Shown here: piece by piece, positions 55,289 to 63,782 of the stretch
How positions within the stretch are numbered: position 1 is the stretch's first letter
Layout of the letters: each line of letters opens with the position of its first letter
Assembly: GCF_003121985.1 (NCBI RefSeq)
Contig: NZ_QEWP01000002.1
Coordinates: 248,001 to 312,000 of the forward strand
DNA: 64,000 nt
Direction of reading: 5' to 3'
DNA from: Marinilabilia rubra
Lineage (GTDB): Bacteria; Bacteroidota; Bacteroidia; Bacteroidales; Marinilabiliaceae
Notes under the pieces: generated by a model
What the model was told of the DNA's origin: nothing
The model's input: only the letters and a program-made list of their open reading frames with translations
The model's database searches: none
Translations under genes and position numbers: made by a program

Positions 55289-55675
55289 TCACTTCACGGA
55301 GCTTTTATGTCGACTCATCCAGGCAATGGCCCCCTGAATGGTCGAGAAGGGAGTAATGAACAAGTTGTTGTCAGCATGTCCAAGCATCATAATTAGCACC
55401 ACATTGTGTGGATCATTGGATACTACGGCTATTTTGAGGTTGTTATACAAATTTGCTCTTGTCCGCAAATTATTGGTTAGGAGATTTTGCTCATCTAAGT
55501 CATAATCCAGCAAAGCATTCCGGCAATCGAAAATCAATCCCGCCGTTTCTTTAAGAACATTGTCTTTTTGGGCCAGGTGATTGGAGAAAGACAATACATC
55601 TTCAATGGAAACTGAGCCGGTTTGCTCCTTAATCAAAATCTTTAAATCACTTTTATATTCAAGACTGGATGACAT
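55289..55675 (-). CDS. Small STAS/SpoIIAA-like protein, function unknown
   Basis: A 128-residue soluble protein with alternating beta strands and helices (LKILIKEQTGSVSIEDVLSF; GLIFDCRNALLDYDL; LKIAVVSNDPHNVVLIMML; FITPFSTIQGAIAWM). The pattern resembles STAS or SpoIIAA-like folds seen in many environmental Bacteroidota proteins. There is no signal peptide or clear catalytic residue. It is separate from the hybrid kinase by 176 bp on the same strand. Two adjacent palindromes stand 43-74 bp upstream of the ATG. Confidence 0.7.
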   Translation of the reverse strand: MSSSLEYKSDLKILIKEQTGSVSIEDVLSFSNHLAQKDNVLKETAGLIFDCRNALLDYDLDEQNLLTNNLRTRANLYNNLKIAVVSNDPHNVVLIMMLGHADNNLFITPFSTIQGAIAWMSRHKSSVK

Positions 55676-55717
55676 CTATACCAATTTTTAACAAAGTATT
55701 CAATTAGTATAGACGAC

Positions 55718-55749
55718 CGGTTGACCAAACCGTTGGAATATTGTTCCAA
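55718..55749. promoter_or_regulatory. Two abutting palindromes upstream of the STAS-like gene
   Basis: CGGTT-gacca-AACCG (55718-55732) is followed directly by TTGGAA-tattg-TTCCAA (55733-55749). Both are dyads with 5-nt centres, the form of operator half-site pairs. They lie about 45-75 bp upstream of the minus-strand ATG at 55675. Confidence 0.4.
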
Positions 55750-55901
55750 ATTTGTTTTACAATTACTATTCATCATTATACTACATGCCGATTAGTTTGG
55801 TGTATATAAATACTTTATCCTCCAAATCATTAAACATATATTAAAAATAATTGTCTGCCCGGCCCACTCCCCCTCGTTTGCAACGAGGGGGCAGGATAAA
55901 A

Positions 55902-56224
55902 TGCAATGCCTTTCCGGATATTTTTTTGAGCCAATGCACATGTGCAATCTGCTTATGGAGATTTTTTTGAGACAAAGCAGACGTGTAATTTGTTTTTGGA
56001 GATTTTTTTGAGCCGATACACGCGTGCAATGCCTTTCCGGAAAGTTTCTTTGAACCAATGCTCATGTGCAATCTGTTTACGGAAACTTTTTTAAGCCAAA
56101 ACAGACGTGCAATGTGTTTAGGGATATTTTTTTGAGCCAATGCACGCGTGCAATGCCTTTTCGGAAAGTTTTTTTATTCAAGGCGGGGTTACAATATATT
56201 TTTGGAGCTTTTTTTTGGTTTTGG
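55902..56224 (+). repeat. 41-bp tandem repeat array (about eight units)
   Basis: The unit begins TGCAATGCCTTTCCGGA, then T-rich TTTTTTTGAG, then CCAATGCACGCG. Unit starts fall at 55902, 55943, 55984, 56025, 56067, 56108, 56149 and 56190: spacing 41 throughout except one 42. Odd and even units differ in a regular way (GCCTTTCCGG against CTGnTTAnGG). No spacer alternation is seen, so this is a minisatellite and not a CRISPR array. It lies about 150 bp upstream of the DUF554 gene. Confidence 0.9.
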
Positions 56225-56310
56225 GTTAAGAGCTTCGGGTTTTGTGACACTGCCCTTCCACCCTGTACCCCTTTTTTTCTTTTTTTCTTTTTTCTTAGCC
56301 CGTGGAACCT

Positions 56311-56318
56311 TATTTTTG
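56311..56318 (+). promoter_or_regulatory. -7 box upstream of the DUF554 gene
   Basis: TATTTTTG fits TAnnTTTG, about 26 bp before the ATG. The -33 region is TTTC rather than TTTG, so confidence is limited. Confidence 0.4.
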
Positions 56319-56344
56319 CAGCGCATCCAATAAAATACCTATAA

Positions 56345-57049
56345 ATGACAGGAACTTTGGTCAATGTAGCGACTGTAATTGCCGGTAGCTTGCTCGGCAT
56401 TATGTTCAGGCACCGTTTGCCCCGACGGGTGGTAACAGTTGTATTTCATGGTATCGGTCTCTTCACCATCGGCCTGGGTGTTTCCATGTTTCAGGAGAGC
56501 CAATGGATCATAGTAGTGGTATTGGCGCTTTTGTTTGGCGGCATCACCGGTGGCGCTATCCGGCTTGAAGAACGCATCGAAGGCCTGTCTGAGTCTCTAA
56601 AACATAAGTTTCGTTTTCAGGACGAACGTTTTACCGAGGGGTTGATCACTGCGTTTCTGCTATTTTGCATGGGGTCTCTCACCATTTTGGGCGCCATCGA
56701 CGAGGGTGTGGGTAACGGTCCCGAATTGCTCATTACCAAAGCAGTGCTCGACGGATTTGCAGCCATGGCCTTGTCTGCCGCTATGGGCATAGGCGTATTA
56801 TTCTCTATTGTTCCGCTACTGGTTTACCAGGGGGGCATCACACTCTTGTCGATGTGGCTGGGTAATTTCTTTGCAGAGCAGGTGGTTAATGAACTAACCG
56901 CCACAGGTGGTGTTTTGCTGATAGGCTTGGGCATCAACATTCTTAAACTGGGAAAAATCAAAGTAACTGATTTGTTGCCGGCACTGCTTTTTGTGGTACT
57001 GTTTGCCTGGATGAAATACATTAACCTTTTTCCATTCTCACTTTTTTAA
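56345..57049 (+). CDS. DUF554 membrane protein (YdfK/YqgA-like)
   Basis: A 234-residue integral membrane protein of the DUF554 family, function unknown, possibly a transporter. It shows about seven hydrophobic segments. Family sequence appears at the start (GTLVNVATVIAGSLLGIMFR), in the middle (TAFLLFCMGSLTILGAIDEG; VLDGFAAMALSAAMGIGVLF) and near the end (GGVLLIGLGINILKLGKIKV). Compared with its surroundings the gene has higher GC. It is followed after 12 bp by the kinase-RapZ fusion, so the two may share a transcript. Confidence 0.9.
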   Translation: MTGTLVNVATVIAGSLLGIMFRHRLPRRVVTVVFHGIGLFTIGLGVSMFQESQWIIVVVLALLFGGITGGAIRLEERIEGLSESLKHKFRFQDERFTEGLITAFLLFCMGSLTILGAIDEGVGNGPELLITKAVLDGFAAMALSAAMGIGVLFSIVPLLVYQGGITLLSMWLGNFFAEQVVNELTATGGVLLIGLGINILKLGKIKVTDLLPALLFVVLFAWMKYINLFPFSLF

Positions 57050-57061
57050 ACCGATATCATT

Positions 57062-58498
57062 TTGAAAAATTCATATCCTCCTCAACTAAAGCAACTGTTT
57101 AAAGAATGGGCCGACGAATCGGTTGAGAGCTTTACGGCATTGCCCCCATCGGGTTCAAGCCGACATTATTTCCGCATTACAAGTGCCTCCAAAAATGTAC
57201 TCGGAGCCATCAATAACGATGTGAAAGAAAACCGGGCATTTCTGGCTTTCAGCAATCATTTTAGAAAACTGGGATTTCCGGTTCCGGAGATCTATCGTGT
57301 CAACGAATCAGAGGATTGCTACCTGCTTGAGGACTTTGGCAACACGACCCTCTACGACTGGCTTTCGACTTCCCGAACCGGGAAAACCATTCCGGATAAC
57401 ATTATAGATTTTTACAAACAATCGCTCGAGAACCTGATCCTGTTTCAGGTAGAAGGTGCTAAAGGCCTGGACTTCGGATACTGCTACCCGCGTCACAGCT
57501 TCGACAAACAATCCATGCTGTGGGACCTCCACTACTTTAAATACTATTTCCTTAAGCTGGCCAAAATCCCTTTCGATGAACAGTTGCTGGAGGATGATTT
57601 CAATGCTTTTGCCGATTATCTGCAACAGGCCGAAAGCAATTATTTTCTCTACCGCGATTTTCAGTCGAGAAACATCATGGTCACCGAAAATGGTCCGGCC
57701 TTTATCGACTATCAGGGCGGGCGCCGGGGAGCTTTGCAGTACGATCTGGCCTCGTTGCTTTACGATGCCAAAGCCGACCTGCCACATGAGGTGCGTGAGG
57801 AATTGCTCGATTTTTACATCTCGAAAGTAAAAGAAAAAACCAATATTGATGAAGATGCTTTTCGTAATTTCTTTACGGGATATGTCCTCATCCGCATTAT
57901 GCAGGCCATGGGAGCGTATGGCTTCAGGGGCTTTTACGAAAAAAAAGAACATTTTCTGAAAAGTATTCCCTATGCCCTTGAGAACCTGAAATACATTCTT
58001 AATAATTTCTCGTTACCGGTAAAATTGCCGGCACTGATGGATGCCCTCGAAAAGGTGACTCTTTCCGAACAATTGCAACAGATAAGTGTCTCCACCCAAT
58101 TAACGATTAGCATCAACAGTTTTTCATACCGCAGAGGAATTCCTGTTGACAGCTCGGGGCATGGGGGTGGATTTGTGTTCGATTGCCGATGCATTCATAA
58201 CCCCGGACGTTACGAAGAATATAAAAGTAAAACCGGACTGAGCCCCGAAGTCATTGCCTTTTTTGAGAAAGAAGACGAAATGAGTACTTATCTAAAGAGC
58301 GTATTTACACTGGCCGACCAGTCGGTAACCAAATACCTCGAACGTGGGTTCAAGAATTTGATGTTTAACTTTGGATGTACAGGAGGCCAGCACCGCTCGG
58401 TTTATTGTGCCGAAAATCTGGCCCTCTACTTACGCAAGAATTATCCTGTAAAGGTAGAGCTCAAACATATGGAAATGCCGGCATGGCCAAGGGAATAA
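57062..58498 (+). CDS. Fusion of an APH/AmgK-like sugar kinase and a RapZ C-terminal domain
   Basis: A 478-residue cytosolic protein. Residues about 1-320 are an aminoglycoside-phosphotransferase-fold kinase like AmgK, which phosphorylates amino sugars of cell-wall recycling. The catalytic loop YRDFQSRNIMV and metal site AFIDYQGGRRGALQYDLASLL are near 195-235. Residues about 345-478 match the C-terminal half of RapZ (SFSYRRGIPVDSSGHGGGFVFDCR; FNFGCTGGQHRSVYCAENLA), the part that senses glucosamine 6-phosphate. The N-terminal RapZ P-loop half is missing. Start is a TTG at 57062; no ATG is available between the previous stop and that codon. Coupled with DUF554 upstream. Confidence 0.88.
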   Translation: MKNSYPPQLKQLFKEWADESVESFTALPPSGSSRHYFRITSASKNVLGAINNDVKENRAFLAFSNHFRKLGFPVPEIYRVNESEDCYLLEDFGNTTLYDWLSTSRTGKTIPDNIIDFYKQSLENLILFQVEGAKGLDFGYCYPRHSFDKQSMLWDLHYFKYYFLKLAKIPFDEQLLEDDFNAFADYLQQAESNYFLYRDFQSRNIMVTENGPAFIDYQGGRRGALQYDLASLLYDAKADLPHEVREELLDFYISKVKEKTNIDEDAFRNFFTGYVLIRIMQAMGAYGFRGFYEKKEHFLKSIPYALENLKYILNNFSLPVKLPALMDALEKVTLSEQLQQISVSTQLTISINSFSYRRGIPVDSSGHGGGFVFDCRCIHNPGRYEEYKSKTGLSPEVIAFFEKEDEMSTYLKSVFTLADQSVTKYLERGFKNLMFNFGCTGGQHRSVYCAENLALYLRKNYPVKVELKHMEMPAWPRE

Positions 58499-58615
58499 AG
58501 CAAATTATTCCGTACCCCAAACAAAAGAAACACTTCAGGAGTTAAAGGAGAGTAAGAAATTCGGAGGTATCAAACCCGAAACCTCCTTAACAGGGAACGA
58601 CAAAAGAGAACGATT

Positions 58616-58741
58616 ATGAGTAAGAAGAAGTGTAAATCAAACAAAGAAAAAGAATTGAAGCCCTCACATAAGTTTGAATGCAAGAAGTGCGGGCACACAG
58701 CCAAGAAGAAAGACAAACTTTGTAAAGCAGAAAAAATTTAA
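58616..58741 (+). CDS. 41-residue lysine-rich zinc-ribbon-like protein
   Basis: A short frame (ATG at 58616, TAA at 58739-58741) encoding a basic peptide with FECKKCGHTAKKKDKLC. The CxxCGH pair and a later Cys, plus Cys6, could hold one zinc ion. It sits between the kinase-RapZ gene and mrpA, 9 bp before the mrpA ATG, and follows a small hairpin (GGAGGT...ACCTCC, 58563-58586). The clean cysteine spacing and tight junction with mrpA argue that it is real. Function is unknown. Confidence 0.65.
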   Translation: MSKKKCKSNKEKELKPSHKFECKKCGHTAKKKDKLCKAEKI

Positions 58742-58750
58742 CCATAACAT

Positions 58751-61084
58751 ATGGAACAACTGGCGATAGTATTGATAGGCTTAATATTTCTGATGGGCCT
58801 GATGGTGCCCCTTTTGCGCCCCTTGTTTAAGAACTATACGGGACGAATTCTTGCTCTTGTTCCATTTGCGTTATTTGGTGCACTTACCATCCTGTTTTTT
58901 ACCCTCCCCGACCAGACTTCCCGCATAATAGAAACAGGCTTCGGCTTTTTACCGGAGATGCAGTTCACTTTCCGCATTGACGGGGTAAGCCTTATTTTTG
59001 GTATGATGGTCAGTGGTATTGGGGGCCTGGTATTGGGCTATTCGTCATTTTATATGGCCAAATATGCCGGGCGTACCAAGTTTTACTTTTTTCTTGTATT
59101 GTTTATGGGAGCCATGCTGGGTCTGGTTTTTGCCGACAACCTGCTGGCTCTTTTTATTTTCTGGGAACTTACCAGTATCACCTCGTTTTTCCTCATAGGG
59201 TTTGATCACGACAAGGAAAAACCGCGACAAGCTTCACTTCAGGCACTTTTACTGACAGCCTTTGGCGGACTGTGTCTTTTGTTTGCCGTGATACTTATTG
59301 GCAATCTGGCAGGCACATACAGTCTGAGCGAACTGTATGATAAAGGATTTCGCTTTGGCGCTCATTCCGATTACCATCTGGTATTTCTGCTGGTCTCTGT
59401 GGCCGTTGCCACCAAATCGGCACAGTTTCCCTTTCATTTCTGGTTACCTGGCGCCATGAATGCTCCAACCCCCATAAGTGCTTATCTGCATTCAGCCACC
59501 ATGGTCAATGCCGGCATCTTTCTGTTATTGAGACTAAACCCCGTTCTGGGGGGCACTATTTTGTGGAAAAGTGCCCTTATTCTGGCGGGAGGTATCACTA
59601 TGTTTATTGGCGCTTTCTTCGCATTGGGTCAAAAAGATTTAAAACGCATTTTGGCATTCACAACCATCAGTGCACTGGGTACCATGGTTATGCTGATAGG
59701 AATGAATACTTCTGCCTCCATAAAAGCGGCACTGATCTTTTTCATTGTGCATGGTCTGTACAAAGGTGGTCTTTTCATGGTGGCCGGTATCATAGACAAA
59801 AACACCGGAACCCGCGACATCGACAAACTGGGAGGATTGCTAAAAACCATGCCCATAACCAGCATTGCAGGTATTTTGGCGCTTTTGAGCATGTCGGGAC
59901 TTCCGCCCATGCTGGGTTTTATCGGCAAAGAGCTGATTTACGACGCAAAAGTGCAGATACCCGAACTCTCCTGGTTGGTCATCCCCCTGGGAGTAGCAGC
60001 CAATATGATGATGGTTGCCATATCTGTGCTTGTGTTTTATGAAATATTTTTGTCCCGTCGCAATAAAAAACCCATTGCCCTGAAGCAACCGGAAAAACGA
60101 CTGCCCGGCAACTTTCTCGCTGGTCCTGTAGCCCTGGCACTTGTAGGTCTGGGATTAGGGATGGCCCCGGGCTGGCTTGAAGACACAATGGCCAATGCCA
60201 TGTACTTCATTCAATCGGAAGTAGTAGATATAGATCTGGCGCTCTGGCATGGTTTTAACCAGGTATTACTGCTCAGTATATTCACTGTTGCAATGGGTGT
60301 ATTAATATTTGTATTCCGACGCCCAATTGGCAAACTGGTACGAATCATTATTGGTTGGACCGACCAGTATCACCTGCCCGACCATTTCAACAAACTCATT
60401 AAGAATTATCTCAGTTTTGCAGGTAAACACACCAATCGTATTCAGCATGGTTATCATCGATATTACCTGATGACCTTCTTTGCAGCCACTTTTGTACTTG
60501 TGATATATCAGCTGTTTAGTGCGGATGACGGCTGGTTTCCTGTCAAACAAGTCTCTCCACTTCAAATACACGTAATCGTGGTTTTATTGGTGGCCATGAT
60601 GGGGGTAATCTTTGCAATTTTCACAAAGTCCCGCATTTCCGCCATCATATCACTCGGAGTACTCGGATATGGCATTTCAGTTCTTTACATGCTCTATGGT
60701 GCCGTAGATTTGGCCATCACGCAGTTTCTGGCCGAAACCGTTATAATGGTCATTTTTGTGATGGTGATTTATCATCTCCCCGACTTTGCAGTTCTCTCAA
60801 GTAAAAAGAGCCGTGTACGGGATGCTCTGATTGCTGCCGGAGTGGGTGTTATGATTACATTGATCGTACTGAAGGCGCGATTCATCAATCTGGAAACTCC
60901 GGTATCAGAATTCTTCGCTGAAAATAGTTTTCTTGAAGGTCATGGACGAAACATTGTCAATGTGATATTGGTGGATTTTAGAGCCCTGGATACGCTCGGA
61001 GAAATAACCGTTCTTGGATTGGCAGCAGCCGGAGTATTCTCCCTGCTGAGATTTGATCTGAAAGACAAAAACACAAAAAAATGA
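58751..61084 (+). CDS. mrpA: Na+/H+ antiporter subunit MrpA (MnhA)
   Basis: The 777-residue largest subunit of the Mrp multisubunit cation/proton antiporter. The N-terminal ~500 residues are a NuoL-like proton channel. The key glutamate is in FIFWELTSITSFFLIGFD near residue 140, the lysine in VATKSAQFPFHFWLPG near 225, and ISAYLHSATMVNAGIFLLLR follows. The C-terminal part has the MrpA-specific extension (DUF4040/MbhE-like: YGAVDLAITQFLAETVIMVIF). Length equals that of complete MrpA proteins. Its stop overlaps the mrpB start by 4 bp. It helps sodium and alkaline tolerance. Confidence 0.95.
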   Translation: MEQLAIVLIGLIFLMGLMVPLLRPLFKNYTGRILALVPFALFGALTILFFTLPDQTSRIIETGFGFLPEMQFTFRIDGVSLIFGMMVSGIGGLVLGYSSFYMAKYAGRTKFYFFLVLFMGAMLGLVFADNLLALFIFWELTSITSFFLIGFDHDKEKPRQASLQALLLTAFGGLCLLFAVILIGNLAGTYSLSELYDKGFRFGAHSDYHLVFLLVSVAVATKSAQFPFHFWLPGAMNAPTPISAYLHSATMVNAGIFLLLRLNPVLGGTILWKSALILAGGITMFIGAFFALGQKDLKRILAFTTISALGTMVMLIGMNTSASIKAALIFFIVHGLYKGGLFMVAGIIDKNTGTRDIDKLGGLLKTMPITSIAGILALLSMSGLPPMLGFIGKELIYDAKVQIPELSWLVIPLGVAANMMMVAISVLVFYEIFLSRRNKKPIALKQPEKRLPGNFLAGPVALALVGLGLGMAPGWLEDTMANAMYFIQSEVVDIDLALWHGFNQVLLLSIFTVAMGVLIFVFRRPIGKLVRIIIGWTDQYHLPDHFNKLIKNYLSFAGKHTNRIQHGYHRYYLMTFFAATFVLVIYQLFSADDGWFPVKQVSPLQIHVIVVLLVAMMGVIFAIFTKSRISAIISLGVLGYGISVLYMLYGAVDLAITQFLAETVIMVIFVMVIYHLPDFAVLSSKKSRVRDALIAAGVGVMITLIVLKARFINLETPVSEFFAENSFLEGHGRNIVNVILVDFRALDTLGEITVLGLAAAGVFSLLRFDLKDKNTKK

Positions 61085-61494
61085 AAAACCTTATACTGGA
61101 AAAAATAGTCACACTGTTTCTTTACATTATGGTTGGGTTTGCTTTCTTCCTTTTATTCAGAGGGCACAACCGGCCGGGTGGAGGATTCATTGCAGGCATC
61201 ATTGCTTCTGCCGGATTTCTGCTGTATGGCATTGTGTTTGGCTCCGAAAAAGTTTTGGAGAAGCTTCGCACAAACCCACGCTACATCATCGGCTCCGGTT
61301 TGCTGATTTCGTTTATTGCGACCATACTTCCCATGATGTTTGGCAACCCGCCACTAACAGGGATGTGGTTTGATGTTGCAGGATTGTATTTGGGCTCCCC
61401 GCTTTTGTTTGACATTGGCGTTTTTGTTCTGGTGTTTGGAGTCATTGTTTCAATTTTTACTAACATAATGGATGTACTGAAATGGAACTCGTAA
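61081..61494 (+). CDS. mrpB: Na+/H+ antiporter subunit MrpB
   Basis: A 137-residue protein with four transmembrane helices, of the MnhB/MbhH family. Typical start LILEKIVTLFLYIMVGFAFF and conserved HNRPGGGFIAGIIASAGFLLYGI near residue 30. The centre contains SFIATILPMMFGNPPLTGMW. ATG overlaps the mrpA stop (ATGA) and its own end overlaps mrpC by 13 bp, so the four genes are translationally coupled. Confidence 0.94.
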   Translation: MKNLILEKIVTLFLYIMVGFAFFLLFRGHNRPGGGFIAGIIASAGFLLYGIVFGSEKVLEKLRTNPRYIIGSGLLISFIATILPMMFGNPPLTGMWFDVAGLYLGSPLLFDIGVFVLVFGVIVSIFTNIMDVLKWNS

Positions 61495-61835
61495 TAGCCA
61501 TATTTATCGGATTACTATATGCCTGCGGCGTTTACCTTCTGTTGCGTCGCAGCATCGTTAAGTTAATTCTCGGGGTTTTTGTCATCAGCAATGCCACAAA
61601 CCTCATTATTTTCCTCTCCGGAGGCGTTACCAGGAGCGGCGTCAGTTTCATAGGTTCCGAAGCAGAAAAAGCTTCATTAGAAACAATGACCGACCCGCTG
61701 CCACAAGCATTGATACTTACAGCCATCGTTATAGGTCTGGGTATTGCAGCCTACATCCTGGCGCTGAAATACAAATATTTTGAAACCACGGGAACTCACG
61801 ATTTAGACCAACTCAGTAAGACCGACCAGAAATGA
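61482..61835 (+). CDS. mrpC: Na+/H+ antiporter subunit MrpC
   Basis: A 117-residue, three-helix subunit homologous to NuoK. Family features are LLYACGVYLLLRRSIVKLIL and GVFVISNATNLIIFLSGG in the first half and DPLPQALILTAIVIGLGIAA in the last helix. Overlaps mrpB by 13 bp and mrpD by 4 bp. Confidence 0.94.
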   Translation: MELVIAIFIGLLYACGVYLLLRRSIVKLILGVFVISNATNLIIFLSGGVTRSGVSFIGSEAEKASLETMTDPLPQALILTAIVIGLGIAAYILALKYKYFETTGTHDLDQLSKTDQK

Positions 61836-63334
61836 TAACAGCTTTACCCGTTTTTCTTCCACTGGCATTTATGATATTTGCCTTGCTCTTCCGCCATTAT
61901 CATGGGCGCGAATACATTGCCGTTGCTGCTTCAGGACTCAATGTTCTACTCTCCGTATTTTTGGTGTTTAAAGTCCATCAGACAGGCATGATAAGTGTCC
62001 AGATGGGCGACTGGCCAGCCCCCTACGGCATCACACTGATTGCCGATCGTTTCAGTGCCCTGATGGTATTGGTGGCTTCCATTGTATTTATGGCAGCCAT
62101 GGCTTATTCCGTCCATTCTCTGGATACACGCCGTAAAAGTTTCGGATTTTACATGTTTTCGTTTGGTATTCTGATGGGAGTCAATGGCAGTTTCCTTGCT
62201 GGCGACATCTTCAATTTGTATGTATGGTTTGAGGTTATGCTGATGGCTTCTTTCATTCTCATGAGCCATGGAGGGGACCGAAATCAACTTGAAGGTTCCA
62301 TCAAATACCTCATCCTGAATTTGATTTCGTCATTTTTATTTGTGGCCGGCATTGGATTGTTATATGGAAAACTGGGCACCCTAAACATGGCAGACATTGC
62401 CCAAAAACTCATGAATTTTGGCACCATGCCATCGGAGTTGAATCCGGCCTTTATACTGATATTTGTGGGTTTTGCCATTAAAGGGGCTTTGGTACCGTTC
62501 TTCTTCTGGCTGCCGGCTTCATATCACACTCCGCCTCCGGTGGTCACAGCCCTTTTTGCAGGGCTTCTAACCAAGGTTGGAATTTATTCGCTTATCCGGT
62601 TTTACACCTTATTCTTTCACCAGAATGCTGAATTTTGGCAGCCCCTGGTACTTTTAGTGGCCGTTTTAAGCATGGTTATCGGAGTAATCACCGCCACTTC
62701 GCAATTCGAATTCCGCAAAGTTCTCTCCTTCCACATCATCAGCCAGGTAGGTTATGTGGTTATGGGACTTGGTTTTTTCACCGTTGCAGGACTGGCAGGC
62801 GCCATATTCTTTCTGGCGCACAACATGATATCAAAAACCAACGCCTTTCTGGTAGCAGGTTATGTTCACAAACAGAAAGGCACTTTGGATCTTAAAACAC
62901 TTGGTGACTTTTACAAACAACACCCATTGTGGGCTGTTTTCTTTTTCATATCGGCCTTCAGTCTTGCAGGTCTTCCACCACTGAGTGGTTTCATTGGCAA
63001 GTATTTGCTGATTAAAGCCGGTATTGAAGCCGAATATACCATCATTGCCCTGATAGCACTATTTGTAGGTTTCTTTACCCTGTTCTCTATGGTTAAGATA
63101 TGGATGGAGGTATTTTGGAAAAAAACACCTGAAAATGAAGAAATAACTATTAAAAAAGAACAAAACGAAATTCCGGAAAACGTGAGATGGATGACCTGGG
63201 CATCAGGAGCCATGGCTCTGATTATAGTGCTTGCAGGGGTTTTTGCCACACCTGTTGTGGACTATTGTACCCAGGCCGCCCAATCTCTTATTAACCCTGA
63301 AGAGTATATTAACTTTGTTTTGAAAGGACAATAA
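61832..63334 (+). CDS. mrpD: Na+/H+ antiporter subunit MrpD
   Basis: A 500-residue NuoM/NuoN-like proton-translocating subunit with about 14 helices. The glutamate of the fifth helix is in FNLYVWFEVMLMASFILM near residue 137 and the lysine in FAIKGALVPFFFWLPASYHT near 220. ALFAGLLTKVGIYSLIRFYT and LAGLPPLSGFIGKYLLIKAG are also typical. It is the last mrp gene seen: the 666 bp after its stop contain only repeats, with no mrpE, mrpF or mrpG. Confidence 0.95.
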   Translation: MITALPVFLPLAFMIFALLFRHYHGREYIAVAASGLNVLLSVFLVFKVHQTGMISVQMGDWPAPYGITLIADRFSALMVLVASIVFMAAMAYSVHSLDTRRKSFGFYMFSFGILMGVNGSFLAGDIFNLYVWFEVMLMASFILMSHGGDRNQLEGSIKYLILNLISSFLFVAGIGLLYGKLGTLNMADIAQKLMNFGTMPSELNPAFILIFVGFAIKGALVPFFFWLPASYHTPPPVVTALFAGLLTKVGIYSLIRFYTLFFHQNAEFWQPLVLLVAVLSMVIGVITATSQFEFRKVLSFHIISQVGYVVMGLGFFTVAGLAGAIFFLAHNMISKTNAFLVAGYVHKQKGTLDLKTLGDFYKQHPLWAVFFFISAFSLAGLPPLSGFIGKYLLIKAGIEAEYTIIALIALFVGFFTLFSMVKIWMEVFWKKTPENEEITIKKEQNEIPENVRWMTWASGAMALIIVLAGVFATPVVDYCTQAAQSLINPEEYINFVLKGQ

Positions 63335-63459
63335 ATTATTTGTACGACAAAGGCAGGATAATAAAAAGGGAATTGTAAGCAAAAGTGCCCGAATGGAAGG
63401 AAAAATACGTATTTTATCAGGCTAAATAGTGCCAGCAAGAAAACTCATGCTTTTCATCT

Positions 63460-63579
63460 GTGTTTGCATGAAGGCGTCAAGTGCAAGGCTTGCGATGTCT
63501 GAAATTCAGGAGTTTACTTTCGTAAATGACTGTTTTAAAGACAAGCATAACGCAGCAATTGTCATTTTCATGCAAACAC
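63460..63579 (+). repeat. ~120-bp palindrome (family B), copy 2
   Basis: Begins GTGTTTGCATGAA and ends TTCATGCAAACAC. It contains AAGGCTTGCGATGTC and CAAGCATAACGCAG, matching 21681-21802 along its length, with the centre TTTACTTTCGTAAA. Lies in the non-coding tail after mrpD. Confidence 0.75.
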
Positions 63580-63624
63580 TAAATAGGAGCTGATGGAAAA
63601 GTCAAAAAAGGCAGAATTTCAAAG

Positions 63625-63668
63625 CCGCCCAATCGAAGGAGTATTGAGATACTTCGAGATTGTGGCGG
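63625..63668. repeat. 44-bp palindrome
   Basis: CCGCCCAATCGAAGGAGTAT pairs with ATACTTCGAGATTGTGGCGG, giving a long, slightly imperfect stem with a short loop. No T-run follows. Confidence 0.6.
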
Positions 63669-63684
63669 TGAAGTAAATTTTGTT

Positions 63685-63772
63685 CTTTTGATTAGCCATT
63701 TTCATATAATCAAGTGCAAAGAAATTCGAGTTTATTTTGAAATAACCTTGCACTTAAGTGTTTATTGAGGTG
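63685..63772 (+). repeat. 88-bp dispersed repeat (family C), copy 2
   Basis: Same length and same start as 3425-3512. Here the inverted pair is better kept (CAAGTGCAAAG with CCTTGCACTTAAG). It ends 10 bp before MITE copy 5. Confidence 0.7.
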
Positions 63773-63782
63773 TATTAAGGTT

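Noticed and set aside
55902-56224. CRISPR array
   Set aside because: Units follow each other without unique spacers, differences are scattered, and no cas gene is present.
55841-56400. Open frames on the minus strand across the 41-bp repeats
   Set aside because: The repeated LKKISGKALH-type peptide follows the 41-bp DNA period, which shifts frame each unit. There is no sensible start region or family, and the T-run and dyads explain the pattern better.
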